The notes: generated from the letters alone by a model not told the origin. A stretch of DNA of 64,000 nt from Candidatus Methylomicrobium oryzae (GCF_016745425.1 NZ_JAERVK010000004.1:124001-188000); one strand, 5' to 3'. Counted from the stretch's first letter, positions 45,364 to 55,001 are shown. Translations and numbers: made by a program.

Positions 45364-46035
45364 ATGAGACGCAACATTCATGTCAATAATGCCGCCGCGT
45401 ATACGCCGGAAATACGCAGACGCTGCGTCGCCTATCATGAAGCCGGCCATGCCGCAGCCATTTATCTGATCAACCGGATGCGCAGCATTCCTCCGCTCTT
45501 ATTCAACCTGAGATTCAGCGTCGCTCACTCCGATACCGTTACCGATTTTCAGACCGCTTACGAAAACTATATCGCCTGCATCGAAGGTGGCCGCCTGCTG
45601 CACACATTGCCCGATACGCTGGACGATTTCCGGTATATATCGGTGGAAAACGGGCAAGATTGGATTCGAAATCCGGAAAATTTATTGAATGCCTTCGAGG
45701 CGGACGTGATTAATCTGCTCGCCGGCTCCCTGGCGGAAGCCAAATTTGTCGCGGAAATGGATGACGAAATCTTTACTTACCGGCTGGTCGATCCGCCCGC
45801 GCTGGAAAATTACGGCGGTTCCTTCGACCTGGCGCTAATCGAGGACTACTTGCAGCGCTACTCGCCCGATCAACAGACCCGGGATCAGAAATTGAACCAA
45901 TTACATCAGGTAGCATTCAATTTCATAAATGATTATCATAACTGGCGCGCCATCTCCAAACTTGCGGAATTTATACTTGCGGCCGATAAGGATACGATTT
46001 GCTCCGAAGAAGTCGCGACAATCTTGGGGGAGTAA
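45364..46035 (+). CDS. Solitary FtsH-M41-like metallopeptidase domain protein
   Basis: 223 residues, no signal peptide, no membrane helix and no AAA domain. AYHEAGHAAAIYL (H25, E26, H29) is the zinc motif in the exact form of the FtsH (M41) family, and the segment GGSFDLALIEDYL could supply the third zinc ligand (D155), as the GAQNDL segment does in FtsH. LLAGSLAEAKFV resembles the M41 'GGRxAEE' region but with changes, so the domain is divergent; it may be an active protease, a regulator or an immunity-type partner of FtsH. GAGG precedes the ATG and an intrinsic terminator overlaps the stop. The next gene is a complete ftsH. Confidence 0.78.
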   Translation: MRRNIHVNNAAAYTPEIRRRCVAYHEAGHAAAIYLINRMRSIPPLLFNLRFSVAHSDTVTDFQTAYENYIACIEGGRLLHTLPDTLDDFRYISVENGQDWIRNPENLLNAFEADVINLLAGSLAEAKFVAEMDDEIFTYRLVDPPALENYGGSFDLALIEDYLQRYSPDQQTRDQKLNQLHQVAFNFINDYHNWRAISKLAEFILAADKDTICSEEVATILGE

Positions 46036-46058
46036 AGCCTCCTGCACGGGCTTTTTTT
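46034..46058 (+). terminator. Intrinsic terminator after the M41-like gene
   Basis: AAAGCC, a nine-base loop and GGCTTT followed by four more Ts. The stem begins within the stop codon, so the DUF2934-M41 pair is probably a separate transcript from ftsH, which starts 119 bp on. Confidence 0.75.
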
Positions 46059-46177
46059 ACCGCGTCGAACGCAGGCGATTCCATCGCCGCAGCGTGGTAT
46101 CGATCTTTATTCGGATTGATAAAAACGCATCGCCGACTCTCCCATCAGGATAAAAAACCAACCTCCGGGAAAACCTC

Positions 46178-48124
46178 ATGGAAAAGCGTGAAAACGATAT
46201 TGTGAAATTAGTGATCGCATCTTTAAGCCAGTTTATTAACTTTTTGAAAAACCTGCTGGGACGCGCGATGCATTTTCTGACCGACAAGGAACGGCCGGTC
46301 GATCTGAATAAAGCGCCGGACATGGATCCGAAACAAAAAAGAATCATCATTTTTACGCTCGGCTTCATCCTGCTGCTGCTCGCCTTCAATAACCTACAGG
46401 AAATCCGTCAGAGCGAAATCCCGTTCAGCCAATTCATGACATTGATGCAGGAAGGGAAGATCGACAAAGTGGTCGTCTCGGAACATTACCTCAGCGGCGT
46501 CATTAAACCCGAAGCCGGCGAAAGCACAGGCAAACCTTTCACGACGGTGCCGCTCTGGCACTCCGACCTGGCCGAAATGCTCGCCAAGAACAAAGTGGAT
46601 TTCGTCGTCAGAAGCGGCGACAACTGGCTGTCCAATCTGATTTTCAACTGGATCATCCCGATCTTCATTTTCGTGTTCATCTGGTCCTGGCTGCTTCGCC
46701 GCAGCGGTGCTGCCGCCGGTCCGCAGGCATTTCTGAATATCGGCAACAAGGCCCGGATTCACCAGGATACGCAGCCAAAAATCACTTTCAAGGATGTCGC
46801 CGGCGCCGACAGCGCCAAGCAGGAACTCGGTGAGTCGATCGATTTTCTGAAAAATCCGGAAAAAATCCAGAAACTCGGCGGCCGCATGCCGAAAGGCGTG
46901 CTGTTGGTTGGCCCGCCCGGCACCGGCAAGACGCTGCTCGCCCGCGCAGTTTCGGGTGAAGCGCAAGTACCGTTTTTCAACATCAGCGGTTCGGAATTCA
47001 TCGAACTGTTCGTGGGCGTCGGCGCGGCCCGCGTTCGCGATTTATTCGAACAGGCGCGCAACAAGGCGCCGTGCATCATCTTCATCGACGAACTCGATGC
47101 AATCGGCCGCTCGCGCGGCGGCCCGGTAGTCATGGGTGGACACGACGAACGCGAGCAAACCCTGAATCAACTGCTGACCGAAATGGACGGCTTCGACACC
47201 TCCGTCGGGGTCGTGGTGATGGCGGCCAGCAACCGGCCCGAGGTTCTCGACAAGGCGCTGCTCCGCGCCGGCCGCTTCGACCGCCAGATCATTGTCGACA
47301 AGCCCGATCTGCAGGACCGCATCGAAATCCTGAAACTGCATACGCAGAGAATGATCCTGGCCAAGAACATCGATCTTGCAGTGATTGCCCGGCGCACGCC
47401 CGGCCTGGTCGGGGCCGATCTTGCGAATATTGCGAATGAAGCCGCGATTCTGGCGATTCGCAACGGTCACACGCAGGTGGAAATGCAGGACTTCGAAGCC
47501 GCGATCGACCGCATTCTGGCCGGTCCGGAAAAGAAGAGCCGGGTGTTGAACCCGGAAGAAAAACGCCGGGTCGCTTTTCACGAGGCCGGACACGCGCTGG
47601 TCGCGGAAACCGTACCGACCGGCCAGCCCGTGCATAAGATCTCGATCATTCCGCGCGGTGTAGCAGGACTGGGGCATACCTTGCAACTGCCGGTCGAAGA
47701 AAAATTCCTTGCGACCGAAGACGAACTGAAAGACCAGATCGCGATTCTGATGGGGGGACGGATGGCGGAAGAAACCGTGTTCGGCAATGTTTCGACCGGC
47801 GCGCAAAACGACCTCGAAAAAGCGACCGAAATTGCACGCAATATGGTCTGCAGCCTCGGCATGAGCAAGAAGCTCGGGCCGCCGGTCTACGGCAGACGCC
47901 AGCATTTGCAGTTTCTGGAATCCGAAGTCTCCGAATACCGCAATTACAGCGACATCACGGCCAGCCTGATCGATGCCGAAATCAAGATGCTGATCGAGGA
48001 AGGCGAAAGCCGGGCGCGCGAAATTCTGACCACAAAGCGCACAATGCTCGACAAACTGGCCAATCTGCTGCAGGAAAAAGAAGTCGTGAACCGGGAAGAA
48101 GTCACTGCCCTGATGGGCAAGTAA
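46178..48124 (+). CDS. ftsH: ATP-dependent zinc metalloprotease FtsH
   Basis: Membrane-bound AAA+ protease. 648 residues from the first ATG; residues 1-53 are an extension before the first membrane helix (about 54-72), then the periplasmic domain, second helix (about 165-185), AAA module with Walker A GPPGTGKT, Walker [12 protein letters not shown] and SRH region ([19 protein letters not shown]), and protease domain with [10 protein letters not shown] and [10 protein letters not shown]. Alternative starts at 46268 (GGGA six bases upstream) and 46322 would shorten or remove the extension. The usual neighbour rlmE (ftsJ) is absent, so this may be a second ftsH copy. An intrinsic terminator follows. 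Confidence 0.95.
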   Translation: MEKRENDIVKLVIASLSQFINFLKNLLGRAMHFLTDKERPVDLNKAPDMDPKQKRIIIFTLGFILLLLAFNNLQEIRQSEIPFSQFMTLMQEGKIDKVVVSEHYLSGVIKPEAGESTGKPFTTVPLWHSDLAEMLAKNKVDFVVRSGDNWLSNLIFNWIIPIFIFVFIWSWLLRRSGAAAGPQAFLNIGNKARIHQDTQPKITFKDVAGADSAKQELGESIDFLKNPEKIQKLGGRMPKGVLLVGPPGTGKTLLARAVSGEAQVPFFNISGSEFIELFVGVGAARVRDLFEQARNKAPCIIFIDELDAIGRSRGGPVVMGGHDEREQTLNQLLTEMDGFDTSVGVVVMAASNRPEVLDKALLRAGRFDRQIIVDKPDLQDRIEILKLHTQRMILAKNIDLAVIARRTPGLVGADLANIANEAAILAIRNGHTQVEMQDFEAAIDRILAGPEKKSRVLNPEEKRRVAFHEAGHALVAETVPTGQPVHKISIIPRGVAGLGHTLQLPVEEKFLATEDELKDQIAILMGGRMAEETVFGNVSTGAQNDLEKATEIARNMVCSLGMSKKLGPPVYGRRQHLQFLESEVSEYRNYSDITASLIDAEIKMLIEEGESRAREILTTKRTMLDKLANLLQEKEVVNREEVTALMGK

Positions 48125-48139
48125 TTTTTACCCTTCAGC

Positions 48140-48175
48140 CCACCGCACCCTTACCGGTGCGGTGGCTTTTCTTTT
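48140..48175 (+). terminator. Intrinsic terminator after ftsH
   Basis: CCACCGCACC, a six-base loop and GGTGCGGTGG form a perfect 10-bp stem followed by a run of Ts broken by one C. It ends ftsH transcription before the convergent GH19 gene. Confidence 0.9.
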
Positions 48176-48197
48176 AGCGACCGATACGCCCCCGGAT

Positions 48198-48782
48198 TCA
48201 GATAAGAATATTCTTCGCAATCGCATAGAATCTTTTCCGCTCTTCGATGCCGTTCAAGCCGCCGTTAATCGAAATGCTGATAAATTCGACCGGAGAAACG
48301 TCATGAACCTGGCCGCCGTATTTCTTCTTTAAAACTGCGCCGTCGGGTTCGTTGGCCGCATCGTTCAAATGCCGTCCGTCCCAAAACTCGCAGGCGCTCC
48401 ATACCGCATATTCGGGCTGTTCGAGTAATTCGGGGGAATCAATGAACAAATTTTCATTCCCTTTTTTGATTCCTAGCTGCAAATAATTGGCGCGCCCGGT
48501 GGTCTGAAAAATCCCCCGCCCTTTGAACCGGGCTCCGTCTCCCGTCTTTGTATTGCCTAAATCCTTGCGTCCTTCATAAGCATTGCCGGAGGCATATTCT
48601 TCGAGCGTCCGGAACCGGTCTGTTTCGTGGCAAGCCTGCGCCAGAAAATGCGCATATTCATGCGGCCTATCGATTTCATAGGCAGGGCAGATTTTATTGA
48701 TCCAATCCGCCAATGCGGACATTAGAGGGGTAGATTTGCCCGCAATGGCAGCCAAATGTTGTTCAGTAATGGTATAAGACAT
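48198..48782 (-). CDS. Glycoside hydrolase family 19 (endolysin/chitinase-like) protein
   Basis: 194 residues without a signal peptide. The GH19 core is clear: AHFLAQACHETDRFRTLEEY, where the Glu after the first His is the presumed catalytic acid, followed by GARFKGRGIFQTTGRANYLQ and EFISISINGGLNG. Bacterial GH19 proteins of this size act as phage endolysins or peptidoglycan hydrolases rather than true chitinases. GAGGAG lies five bases before the ATG. No holin, spanin or phage genes are next to it, so it may be a domesticated lysin. It converges on ftsH. Confidence 0.88.
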   Translation of the reverse strand: MSYTITEQHLAAIAGKSTPLMSALADWINKICPAYEIDRPHEYAHFLAQACHETDRFRTLEEYASGNAYEGRKDLGNTKTGDGARFKGRGIFQTTGRANYLQLGIKKGNENLFIDSPELLEQPEYAVWSACEFWDGRHLNDAANEPDGAVLKKKYGGQVHDVSPVEFISISINGGLNGIEERKRFYAIAKNILI

Positions 48783-49087
48783 AAATACTCCTCAAGCAGA
48801 AACCGAAAGCCGCCGTTCATCAGTCCCGTGGATCGTACCGGACTTAAATCCGCAGAAGGATTATGACAATAGAATTTTCCGACGCCGAATGCATTGCTAC
48901 CGATCAGGGTTAAGATCATTTGTCATATCTAACGACCATCATCTAGAATTTTCCATCATACTCTTTTTTAACCTTTTTACAAAGATAAGCTTACACTCTA
49001 ACCATTTTTCGCGGCAATGGGTTGGCTACGGGGCTGTTCCGGCAAAGCGGGCGAACCCGCTCGAATAATCGCCTTTCGAATATCTCG

Positions 49088-49399
49088 ATGACTCGAAAAC
49101 AGCAAACCAACGATTCAAGCAAGACCGCTCCATACAAATGGTCGGCCAAAGTCACGCGCGAAAGCAATGCCCTTAGCCTGGAACAGGGCGTCTTTACCTG
49201 GAAAGATCCGCAGCGGATTGCCGAATCGCTGAGGAACTCGGCCGAAGCAAGCACGCGCCGCAAGGCCGAACCGTTCCGCTCGGCAATGTCGATGCTGGTA
49301 TTTTACATCAACCGCGCCGGCAAGAATCTGGCGCCCGAACAGAAGCAAATCCTTGAGCAGGCCAAACGGGCGCTGCGCGATTTGTATGGAAAAAAATGA
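49088..49399 (+). CDS. DUF3175-family protein
   Basis: 103 residues from the ATG at 49088. The whole protein matches DUF3175: YKWSAKVTRESNALSLEQG, FTWKDPQRIAESL and AEASTRRKAEPFRSAMSML are its conserved blocks. It is basic and predicted helical; related proteins are widespread in proteobacteria with no known function. No clear ribosome-binding site is visible. It stands alone, converging on the DUF815 gene 27 bp downstream. Confidence 0.82.
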   Translation: MTRKQQTNDSSKTAPYKWSAKVTRESNALSLEQGVFTWKDPQRIAESLRNSAEASTRRKAEPFRSAMSMLVFYINRAGKNLAPEQKQILEQAKRALRDLYGKK

Positions 49400-49426
49400 G
49401 AGAGACCCGTTACCCCAAAACGCACC

Positions 49427-50209
49427 TTACTGGTTTTCTTGCCGATGCCGCTCGGAAAACAGGTTGAAAAATTGTTTCGCCGTCCTGCCGCTTTTCACAG
49501 CCCGCTTTTGCGCAAACTCCAATGCCTCCCGGTGTAATCGATCCCGATCGCCGCTATAGGCGGGAAAATAACTGTCGACGATGTTCAGGTAAGTCTGGGT
49601 CGAATGCGGATAGAACGCCAGCCATAAGCCGAAACGGTCCGATAGCGAAATCTGTTCTTCGACCGCATCGGAATAATGCACCTCGCCATCCACCAGACGA
49701 GTGTCGAGATTATCGCTCATCCGTTCCGGAAGCAAATGCCGGCGATTCGACGTCGCATACACCAGTACGTTCTCGGGCGGCAGCTCGATCGAGCCTTCGA
49801 GCACACTTTTCAGCGACTTGTAACGGCGGTCGTGCGCTTCAAACGAGAGATCATCGCAGTAAACGATGAAGCGTTGCGGCAGTTCGCGGATTTCGTCGAC
49901 AATCTCGGGCAAGTAAACCAGATCCTGTTTATCTACTTCAATGATCCTGAGCCCCTCCTCTCGGAATTCGTTCAAAAGTGCCTTGATCAGCGATGACTTG
50001 CCGGTGCCCCGGGCTCCCCAGAGCAAGGCATTATTGGCCGGCATTCCGGATAGGAAACGTGCGGTATTATCGAGCAATTGCCGTTTCTGTTCGTCGATGC
50101 CGACCAGATCCTTTAGCCGAATCGTATCCAGACGGGCGACAGGGCGTAAACACTCTTTATGCTGGCGCCAAATGGCGGCATGCGTAGTATGCCAATCGTT
50201 GGGCTTCAC
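49427..50209 (-). CDS. DUF815-family AAA+ ATPase
   Basis: 260 residues. DLVGIDEQKRQLLDNT leads into Walker A (WGARGTGKSSLIKALL), Walker B RFIVYCDDLSFE and sensor-1 VLVYATSNRRHLLPERM, exactly as in DUF815 ATPases. The catalytic AAA+ residues are intact. Members are widespread single-domain cytoplasmic proteins with unknown partners. It is 82 bp downstream of the cyclic-nucleotide-binding gene, on the same strand. Confidence 0.88.
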   Translation of the reverse strand: MKPNDWHTTHAAIWRQHKECLRPVARLDTIRLKDLVGIDEQKRQLLDNTARFLSGMPANNALLWGARGTGKSSLIKALLNEFREEGLRIIEVDKQDLVYLPEIVDEIRELPQRFIVYCDDLSFEAHDRRYKSLKSVLEGSIELPPENVLVYATSNRRHLLPERMSDNLDTRLVDGEVHYSDAVEEQISLSDRFGLWLAFYPHSTQTYLNIVDSYFPAYSGDRDRLHREALEFAQKRAVKSGRTAKQFFNLFSERHRQENQ

Positions 50210-50291
50210 ACTTTGATCCTAAGATTTAAAGACAATGGAAACTTGCAAAAATCACCTGCTCAAGAAACAGTAAAGTATCGGGAAAATACGC

Positions 50292-50780
50292 TTAAAGCAA
50301 GGAGTCAATCTGATGTGCTTTCAAACCCCAGCTGAAAAGATTGGCGACCCGTTTATTACTCTGCCTGAGATAGGGCAGTAACATTTGCATCCAGTGGAAC
50401 AGAAGATGAAACCCAATTTCGGGATTCCGTTCGAGGAATTGTTTAAGTTTTGGCGCCTTGATGATTGCCATTTGGCAGGGAGTGATGGTCTTGACCGTGG
50501 CGCTATACGGTTCGTCGTCGAAAAAACAGAAATGCGCAAACTCATGACCTTCAAGTAATTCGCAAAGTCCCGACAACATTTGCCGGTCTTCCGAAATTTT
50601 TACGTTCGTACATACCGAGACTTTTCCCTCAAGTATCACGTAGATATCATTCCCTTTTTCGCCTTCGACAATGACCAGTTGATCTGCGTCGTAGCTTTTG
50701 CGATTCCAAAACTGCCCTTCTACAAATTCGGGGTGCGCAAGCAGCGATTTTAATGAATAGGGCTGAAGCATTTCGAGCAT
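50292..50780 (-). CDS. Single-domain cyclic-nucleotide-binding (cNMP/CRP-N) protein
   Basis: About 162 residues from the ATG at 50780. The barrel is recognisable: LVIVEGEKGNDIYVILEGKVSV and LLEGHEFAHFCFFDDEPYSATVKT, where CRP proteins have GE-x-x-LF and RSA; here GEF is replaced by HEF and there is no RS pair, so binding of cAMP is doubtful. There is no HTH, GGDEF or kinase domain, so it is a stand-alone ligand-binding or scaffold protein. It lies between fbp and the DUF815 gene; all three read on the minus strand. Confidence 0.75.
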   Translation of the reverse strand: MLEMLQPYSLKSLLAHPEFVEGQFWNRKSYDADQLVIVEGEKGNDIYVILEGKVSVCTNVKISEDRQMLSGLCELLEGHEFAHFCFFDDEPYSATVKTITPCQMAIIKAPKLKQFLERNPEIGFHLLFHWMQMLLPYLRQSNKRVANLFSWGLKAHQIDSLL

Positions 50781-50997
50781 AAACAACTCAGTCTACGGAA
50801 TATATGGCAAAAGCTACTTAAAAAATTAAAATCCCACGCCCTTGTTTCATCCTCGGGGCAAATGGCCGCGAGAAATTGATCCTTATTAAAATCGATTGGC
50901 GAATTTTCGCCCTAATTCCGGCTTAGTACATTGGCAGGGCATAGGTCGAGCACTCTTTAGCCTCAGTCCCGGCCGGTATTTGGAACATCGTGGATTA

Positions 50998-52002
50998 TCA
51001 GCCTTCCAAATGGTATTTCACAATCCGCTCGACCTCGTTTTTCGAGCCCAGGATCACCGGCACACGCTGATGCAGGCTCTGCGGCTTCACGTCGAGCATC
51101 CGTTCGCGGCCGGTCGTGCAGGCGCCGCCGGCTTGTTCGACGATGAAAGCGACGGGGTTGGCTTCATACAGCAGGCGAAGCTTATACGGCTTTTTCGGAT
51201 CGCGACTGTCGTAGGGATACAGAAAAACGCCGCCGCGGGTCAGAATCCGGTACACCTCGGCGACCAGCGAGGCGATCCAGCGCATGTTGAAATTCTTGCC
51301 GCGCGGACCGTCCGTGCCCTGCACGCATTCGTCAATATAGCGGCGAACCGGCTCTTCCCAAAAACGCTGATTGGACATATTGATCGCAAATTCGCCGGTA
51401 TCTTCAGGAATCGTCATGTTGCGGTGGGTCAGGATGAATTCGCCGATGTCCTGATCCAGCGTAAAGCCGTTTACGCCATGGCCCGTGGTCAGCACCATCA
51501 TCGTCGAAGGTCCGTACAGGACAAAGCCGGCGCAGACCTGTTCCGCGCCTTTGCGAAGGAAATCTTCGGGCTCGGCATCCACACCTTCGCGGCAGCGCAG
51601 AATCGAAAAGATCGTGCCGACGGTCAGGTTGATGTCGATATTCGACGAGCCGTCCAACGGGTCGAACAAGACCAGATATTTGCCTTTCGGATATTGCGGG
51701 GGAATCTTGATCGGCTCGTCGACTTCTTCGGACAGCATGCCGGCCAGATGCCCCGTCCAGTCCAGCGCCTCGACCATGATTTCGTTGGTAATGATATCGA
51801 GTTTCTTCTGCACCTCGCCCTGCACGTTTTCGGATTCGGCACTGCCGAGCACGCCGATCAGATTGCCGCGATTGACCTTGTGCGAAATCTGTTTACAGGC
51901 GGTAACGATGTCATTCAACAGCATCGTAAACGTTCCCGATGTACCGGGATGCTCGCGCTGCTGTTCGATCAGGAATTGGGTCATCGTGACTTTGTTGGCC
52001 AT
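50998..52002 (-). CDS. fbp: Fructose-1,6-bisphosphatase class I
   Basis: Hydrolyses fructose-1,6-bisphosphate to fructose-6-phosphate for gluconeogenesis and, in methanotrophs, to feed the ribulose-monophosphate cycle. From the ATG at 52002 it has 334 residues. The metal site [15 protein letters not shown] and substrate segments ([42 protein letters not shown]) are complete. It is divergent from feoA with a 215-bp gap. Confidence 0.97.
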   Translation of the reverse strand: MANKVTMTQFLIEQQREHPGTSGTFTMLLNDIVTACKQISHKVNRGNLIGVLGSAESENVQGEVQKKLDIITNEIMVEALDWTGHLAGMLSEEVDEPIKIPPQYPKGKYLVLFDPLDGSSNIDINLTVGTIFSILRCREGVDAEPEDFLRKGAEQVCAGFVLYGPSTMMVLTTGHGVNGFTLDQDIGEFILTHRNMTIPEDTGEFAINMSNQRFWEEPVRRYIDECVQGTDGPRGKNFNMRWIASLVAEVYRILTRGGVFLYPYDSRDPKKPYKLRLLYEANPVAFIVEQAGGACTTGRERMLDVKPQSLHQRVPVILGSKNEVERIVKYHLEG

Positions 52003-52157
52003 GGATTGTCGGATCTCCGTTGTAGTTCGTTTCTTACCTGCCAATTATACCCGCTTGGTCCGCATCGAGGTGCCCAAATTCCTGAACCGTAGCGGCTGAC
52101 CGGCAAATTGTCGCGCCGGTTTCACAAATGCGGATTTTATGTTATATTTACTATAAA

Positions 52158-52172
52158 TGAGAATGATTATTG
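52158..52172 (+). promoter_or_regulatory. Fur box upstream of feoABC
   Basis: TGAGAAT-G-ATTATTG matches the 7-1-7 Fur consensus TGATAAT-N-ATTATCA at 11 of 14 arm positions, within an AT-rich stretch (TATAAATGAGAATG...) that could hold the promoter, 46 bp upstream of the feoA ATG. It is the expected control for ferrous-iron uptake. Confidence 0.75.
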
Positions 52173-52217
52173 ATAACTGAGTCAATTCAGTAAACGATTC
52201 AATTTGAAGGCTATTTT

Positions 52218-52451
52218 ATGTTGATTGACTTGAAAAAACTTGCCGTCGGCGATCTGGCGAAAATCGTCGGCTTCGACAAAGCGGGCAAAGCCTACCGCAA
52301 GCGTCTCTTGGCTATGGGACTGACGCCGGGCACCGAATTCAGCGTGACCCGCTTCGCGCCGATGGGCGATCCCGTCGAGATCCGCCTGCGCGGTTTTTCT
52401 CTCACCTTGCGTAAAGACGAAGCCGCGGTCCTGCAAATCGAGAAGCTCTGA
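52218..52451 (+). CDS. feoA: Ferrous iron transport protein FeoA
   Basis: 77-residue SH3-like cytoplasmic protein that assists FeoB. Begins MLIDLKKLAVGDLAKIVGF; the RLLAMGLTPGTEFSV and GDPVEIRLRGFSLTLRKDEA stretches are FeoA hallmarks. Its stop overlaps the feoB start (TGATG), so translation is probably coupled. Confidence 0.96.
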   Translation: MLIDLKKLAVGDLAKIVGFDKAGKAYRKRLLAMGLTPGTEFSVTRFAPMGDPVEIRLRGFSLTLRKDEAAVLQIEKL

Positions 52452-54769
52452 TGGCCGCCGATTTCACGGTCGGCGTGGTCGGCAATCCCAATTGCGGCAA
52501 GACCACTCTTTTCAATGCGCTGACCGGCGCCAAACAGCACGTCGGCAACTGGCCCGGCGTCACGGTTGAAAAAAAGACCGGCGAGTATTCCTTTGAAGGC
52601 AAAACGGTCGCACTGGTCGACCTGCCCGGCACTTATTCCCTCGAAGCCTCCGACGATCAGGTTTCCCTCGACGAGAAGGTCGCGCGCGATTTCGTCGCGG
52701 CCCAAGAGGCCGACCTGATCGTGAACATCGTCGATGCCTCCAGCATCGAGCGCCATCTGTATTTGACTTCGCAGCTGATCGAGATGCGCACGCCGATGAT
52801 CCTGGTGTTGAACATGATGGATGCGGTCAAGCAGCGGGGCATCAGGATCGACATTCCCTATCTTGCCGAACGGCTCGGCTGTCCGGTCGTGCCGATCGTC
52901 GCCTCGACCAAGCAAGGCATCGGCGCGCTCAAGAAAGCAATCAATCAGGCCGCTCTCGCCAAGCCGACCCCCAATCTGAATATCGATTATGCGCCCGCGC
53001 TGGAACAGGCCATCGCCGAACTCGCGCCGCAGCTTGCCGATGCCGCGGCGCGGCAGCGTTGCGATTTGCGCTGGTTAAGTATGCGCCTGCTCGAAGACGA
53101 CACGCTGGCGCAGAAAATCGCCGGACCTTCGGTTGTCGAAGCGGTCAAAGCCCTGCAGCGCCGCATCGAACAGGAAACCGACGACGAAATCGACATCCTG
53201 GCCGCCGACGCGCGCTACGGCTTCGTGAACGACCTCACGCAAGCGGCGGTCTGCAAACAAAACGAAGTCAGCCGCCATACGTCCGAACGAATCGATGGCA
53301 TCGTGTTGAACCGCTTCCTGGGCATTCCGATCTTTCTGCTGGTGATGTACGCGATGTTCATGTTCACGATCAACATCGGCAGCGCGTTCGTCGACTTTTT
53401 CGACCAAGCGGCCGCGGCGCTGCTCGTCGACGGCCTGGGACGGGTCTTGTCCGATTGGGGCCTGCCCGAATGGCTGACCGTGCTGGTTACCCGAGGTATC
53501 GGCGGCGGCATGCAGGTCGTCGCGACTTTCATCCCGATCGTCGGCTTCCTGTTCCTGTTTTTGTCCGCGCTGGAAGATTCGGGCTACATGGCCCGGGCCG
53601 CGTTCGTAATGGACCGTTTCATGCGGATGATCGGCCTGCCCGGTAAATCGTTCGTACCGATGATCGTCGGCTTCGGCTGTAACGTGCCCGCGATTATGGC
53701 GACCCGGACGCTCGAAAACCCGCGCGACCGGATTTTGACCAACCTGATGAACCCGTTCATGTCCTGCGGCGCACGGCTACCGGTCTACGCGCTGTTCGCG
53801 GCCGCGTTTTTTCCGGTCAACGGCCAGAATCTGGTCTTCGGCTTGTATCTGTTCGGCATCGGCGTTGCCGTACTGACCGGCCTGATCATGCGCCATACCC
53901 TATTCAAGGGCGAATCGTCGCCGTTCATCATGGAACTGCCGGTCTATCACCTCCCTACCCTGCACGGTGTTTTGATCCGCACCTGGGACCGGCTCAAGTC
54001 GTTCCTGTTCAACGCCGGCAAGGTCATCGTGCCGATGGTGCTGGTGCTGAACTTTTTGAATGCGCTGGGCACCGACGGCAGCTTCGACCGCGAAAACAGC
54101 GACAAATCGGTCCTGAGCGAAATCGGCCGCGGCTTGACGCCCGCCTTCGCGCCGATGGGCATCCATAACGATAACTGGCCCGCGACGGTCGGCATCTTTA
54201 CCGGCGTACTGGCCAAAGAAGCGGTCGTCGGCACCCTGAATGCATTGTACAGCCAAATGAACGCAGGCTCTGCGGCGGCCGAAACCGAGGCTTTCGACCT
54301 GAAAGACGCCCTGGTTGCCGCGCTGCAAACCATTCCCGAAAACCTGGCCGGCGTCGCCAAGAACGTGTTCGACCCCCTGGGCCTGAACATCGAAACCGCC
54401 AGCAGCGAACTGGAAGTCGAAACCGCCGCCTATGCGGCGATGCGGCAAAGCTTCGACGGCCAGGCCGGCGCCTTCGCCTACCTGCTGTTCATCCTGCTGT
54501 ATGCGCCCTGCGTCGCCGCCACCGCTGCGATTTACCGCGAAACGAACCGGGGCTGGACCGTTTTCGTCGTACTCTGGACTACCAGCCTCGCCTACATGAC
54601 CGCGACAGTTTTTTATCAAGCGATGACATTCGGCCATCACCCGGCAAACTCGCTGGCCTGGATCTTAGGCCTACTTGCCGTCTTTGCCTGCGTGATTGGA
54701 GGATTATGGCGGTACGGCAGACAGTCCGGTCCGCCCCTAGACAAAGGAGCCGCCGTTGATCCTGTCTGA
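52451..54769 (+). CDS. feoB: Ferrous iron transporter FeoB
   Basis: 772-residue inner-membrane Fe(II) importer. N-terminal G domain with G1 GNPNCGKTTLFN, G3 DLPGTYSLEA and G4 LNMMD; a helical regulatory part (about 150-270); then a membrane core with repeated Gate motifs (SGYMARAAFVMDRFMR, GCNVPAIMATRTLENPRDR, SCGARLPVY) and C-terminal helices (LFILLYAPCVAATAAIYRE). Length equals that of E. coli FeoB. Middle gene of feoABC. Confidence 0.97.
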   Translation: MAADFTVGVVGNPNCGKTTLFNALTGAKQHVGNWPGVTVEKKTGEYSFEGKTVALVDLPGTYSLEASDDQVSLDEKVARDFVAAQEADLIVNIVDASSIERHLYLTSQLIEMRTPMILVLNMMDAVKQRGIRIDIPYLAERLGCPVVPIVASTKQGIGALKKAINQAALAKPTPNLNIDYAPALEQAIAELAPQLADAAARQRCDLRWLSMRLLEDDTLAQKIAGPSVVEAVKALQRRIEQETDDEIDILAADARYGFVNDLTQAAVCKQNEVSRHTSERIDGIVLNRFLGIPIFLLVMYAMFMFTINIGSAFVDFFDQAAAALLVDGLGRVLSDWGLPEWLTVLVTRGIGGGMQVVATFIPIVGFLFLFLSALEDSGYMARAAFVMDRFMRMIGLPGKSFVPMIVGFGCNVPAIMATRTLENPRDRILTNLMNPFMSCGARLPVYALFAAAFFPVNGQNLVFGLYLFGIGVAVLTGLIMRHTLFKGESSPFIMELPVYHLPTLHGVLIRTWDRLKSFLFNAGKVIVPMVLVLNFLNALGTDGSFDRENSDKSVLSEIGRGLTPAFAPMGIHNDNWPATVGIFTGVLAKEAVVGTLNALYSQMNAGSAAAETEAFDLKDALVAALQTIPENLAGVAKNVFDPLGLNIETASSELEVETAAYAAMRQSFDGQAGAFAYLLFILLYAPCVAATAAIYRETNRGWTVFVVLWTTSLAYMTATVFYQAMTFGHHPANSLAWILGLLAVFACVIGGLWRYGRQSGPPLDKGAAVDPV

Positions 54770-54983
54770 CCTGCGAAATTACATCAAGGCACAGCGCCGT
54801 GTCGCGCTGATCGACTTGGCCCATCATTTCAACGTCGATCCCGACGCCTTGCGCGGCATGCTCGGCAAATGGATCAGCAAGGGCAACCTCCGCAAACTAC
54901 CCTCGGGTACAACCTGCGGCGGCAGCTGCTGCAAATGCGATCCGGCGTCGATTGAGCTTTATGAGTGGGTTGATACCCAATAA
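54756..54983 (+). CDS. feoC: FeoC-type [Fe-S]/winged-helix regulator
   Basis: 75 residues: winged helix (LSDLRNYIKAQRRVALIDLAHHFNVDPDALRGML) and a four-cysteine loop CGGSCCKC. FeoC proteins with this Cys cluster sense Fe-S or oxygen and protect or regulate FeoB. The start is a TTG at 54756 with AAAGGAG seven bases upstream, overlapping the feoB stop by 14 bp. Last gene of the operon. Confidence 0.9.
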   Translation: MILSDLRNYIKAQRRVALIDLAHHFNVDPDALRGMLGKWISKGNLRKLPSGTTCGGSCCKCDPASIELYEWVDTQ

Positions 54984-55001
54984 AGAGCAGAATGAAAGCG
55001 G

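Noticed and set aside
50896-52092. 398-codon plus-strand frame over fbp
   Set aside because: Antisense to fbp, His/Arg/Gln-rich, no recognisable domain.
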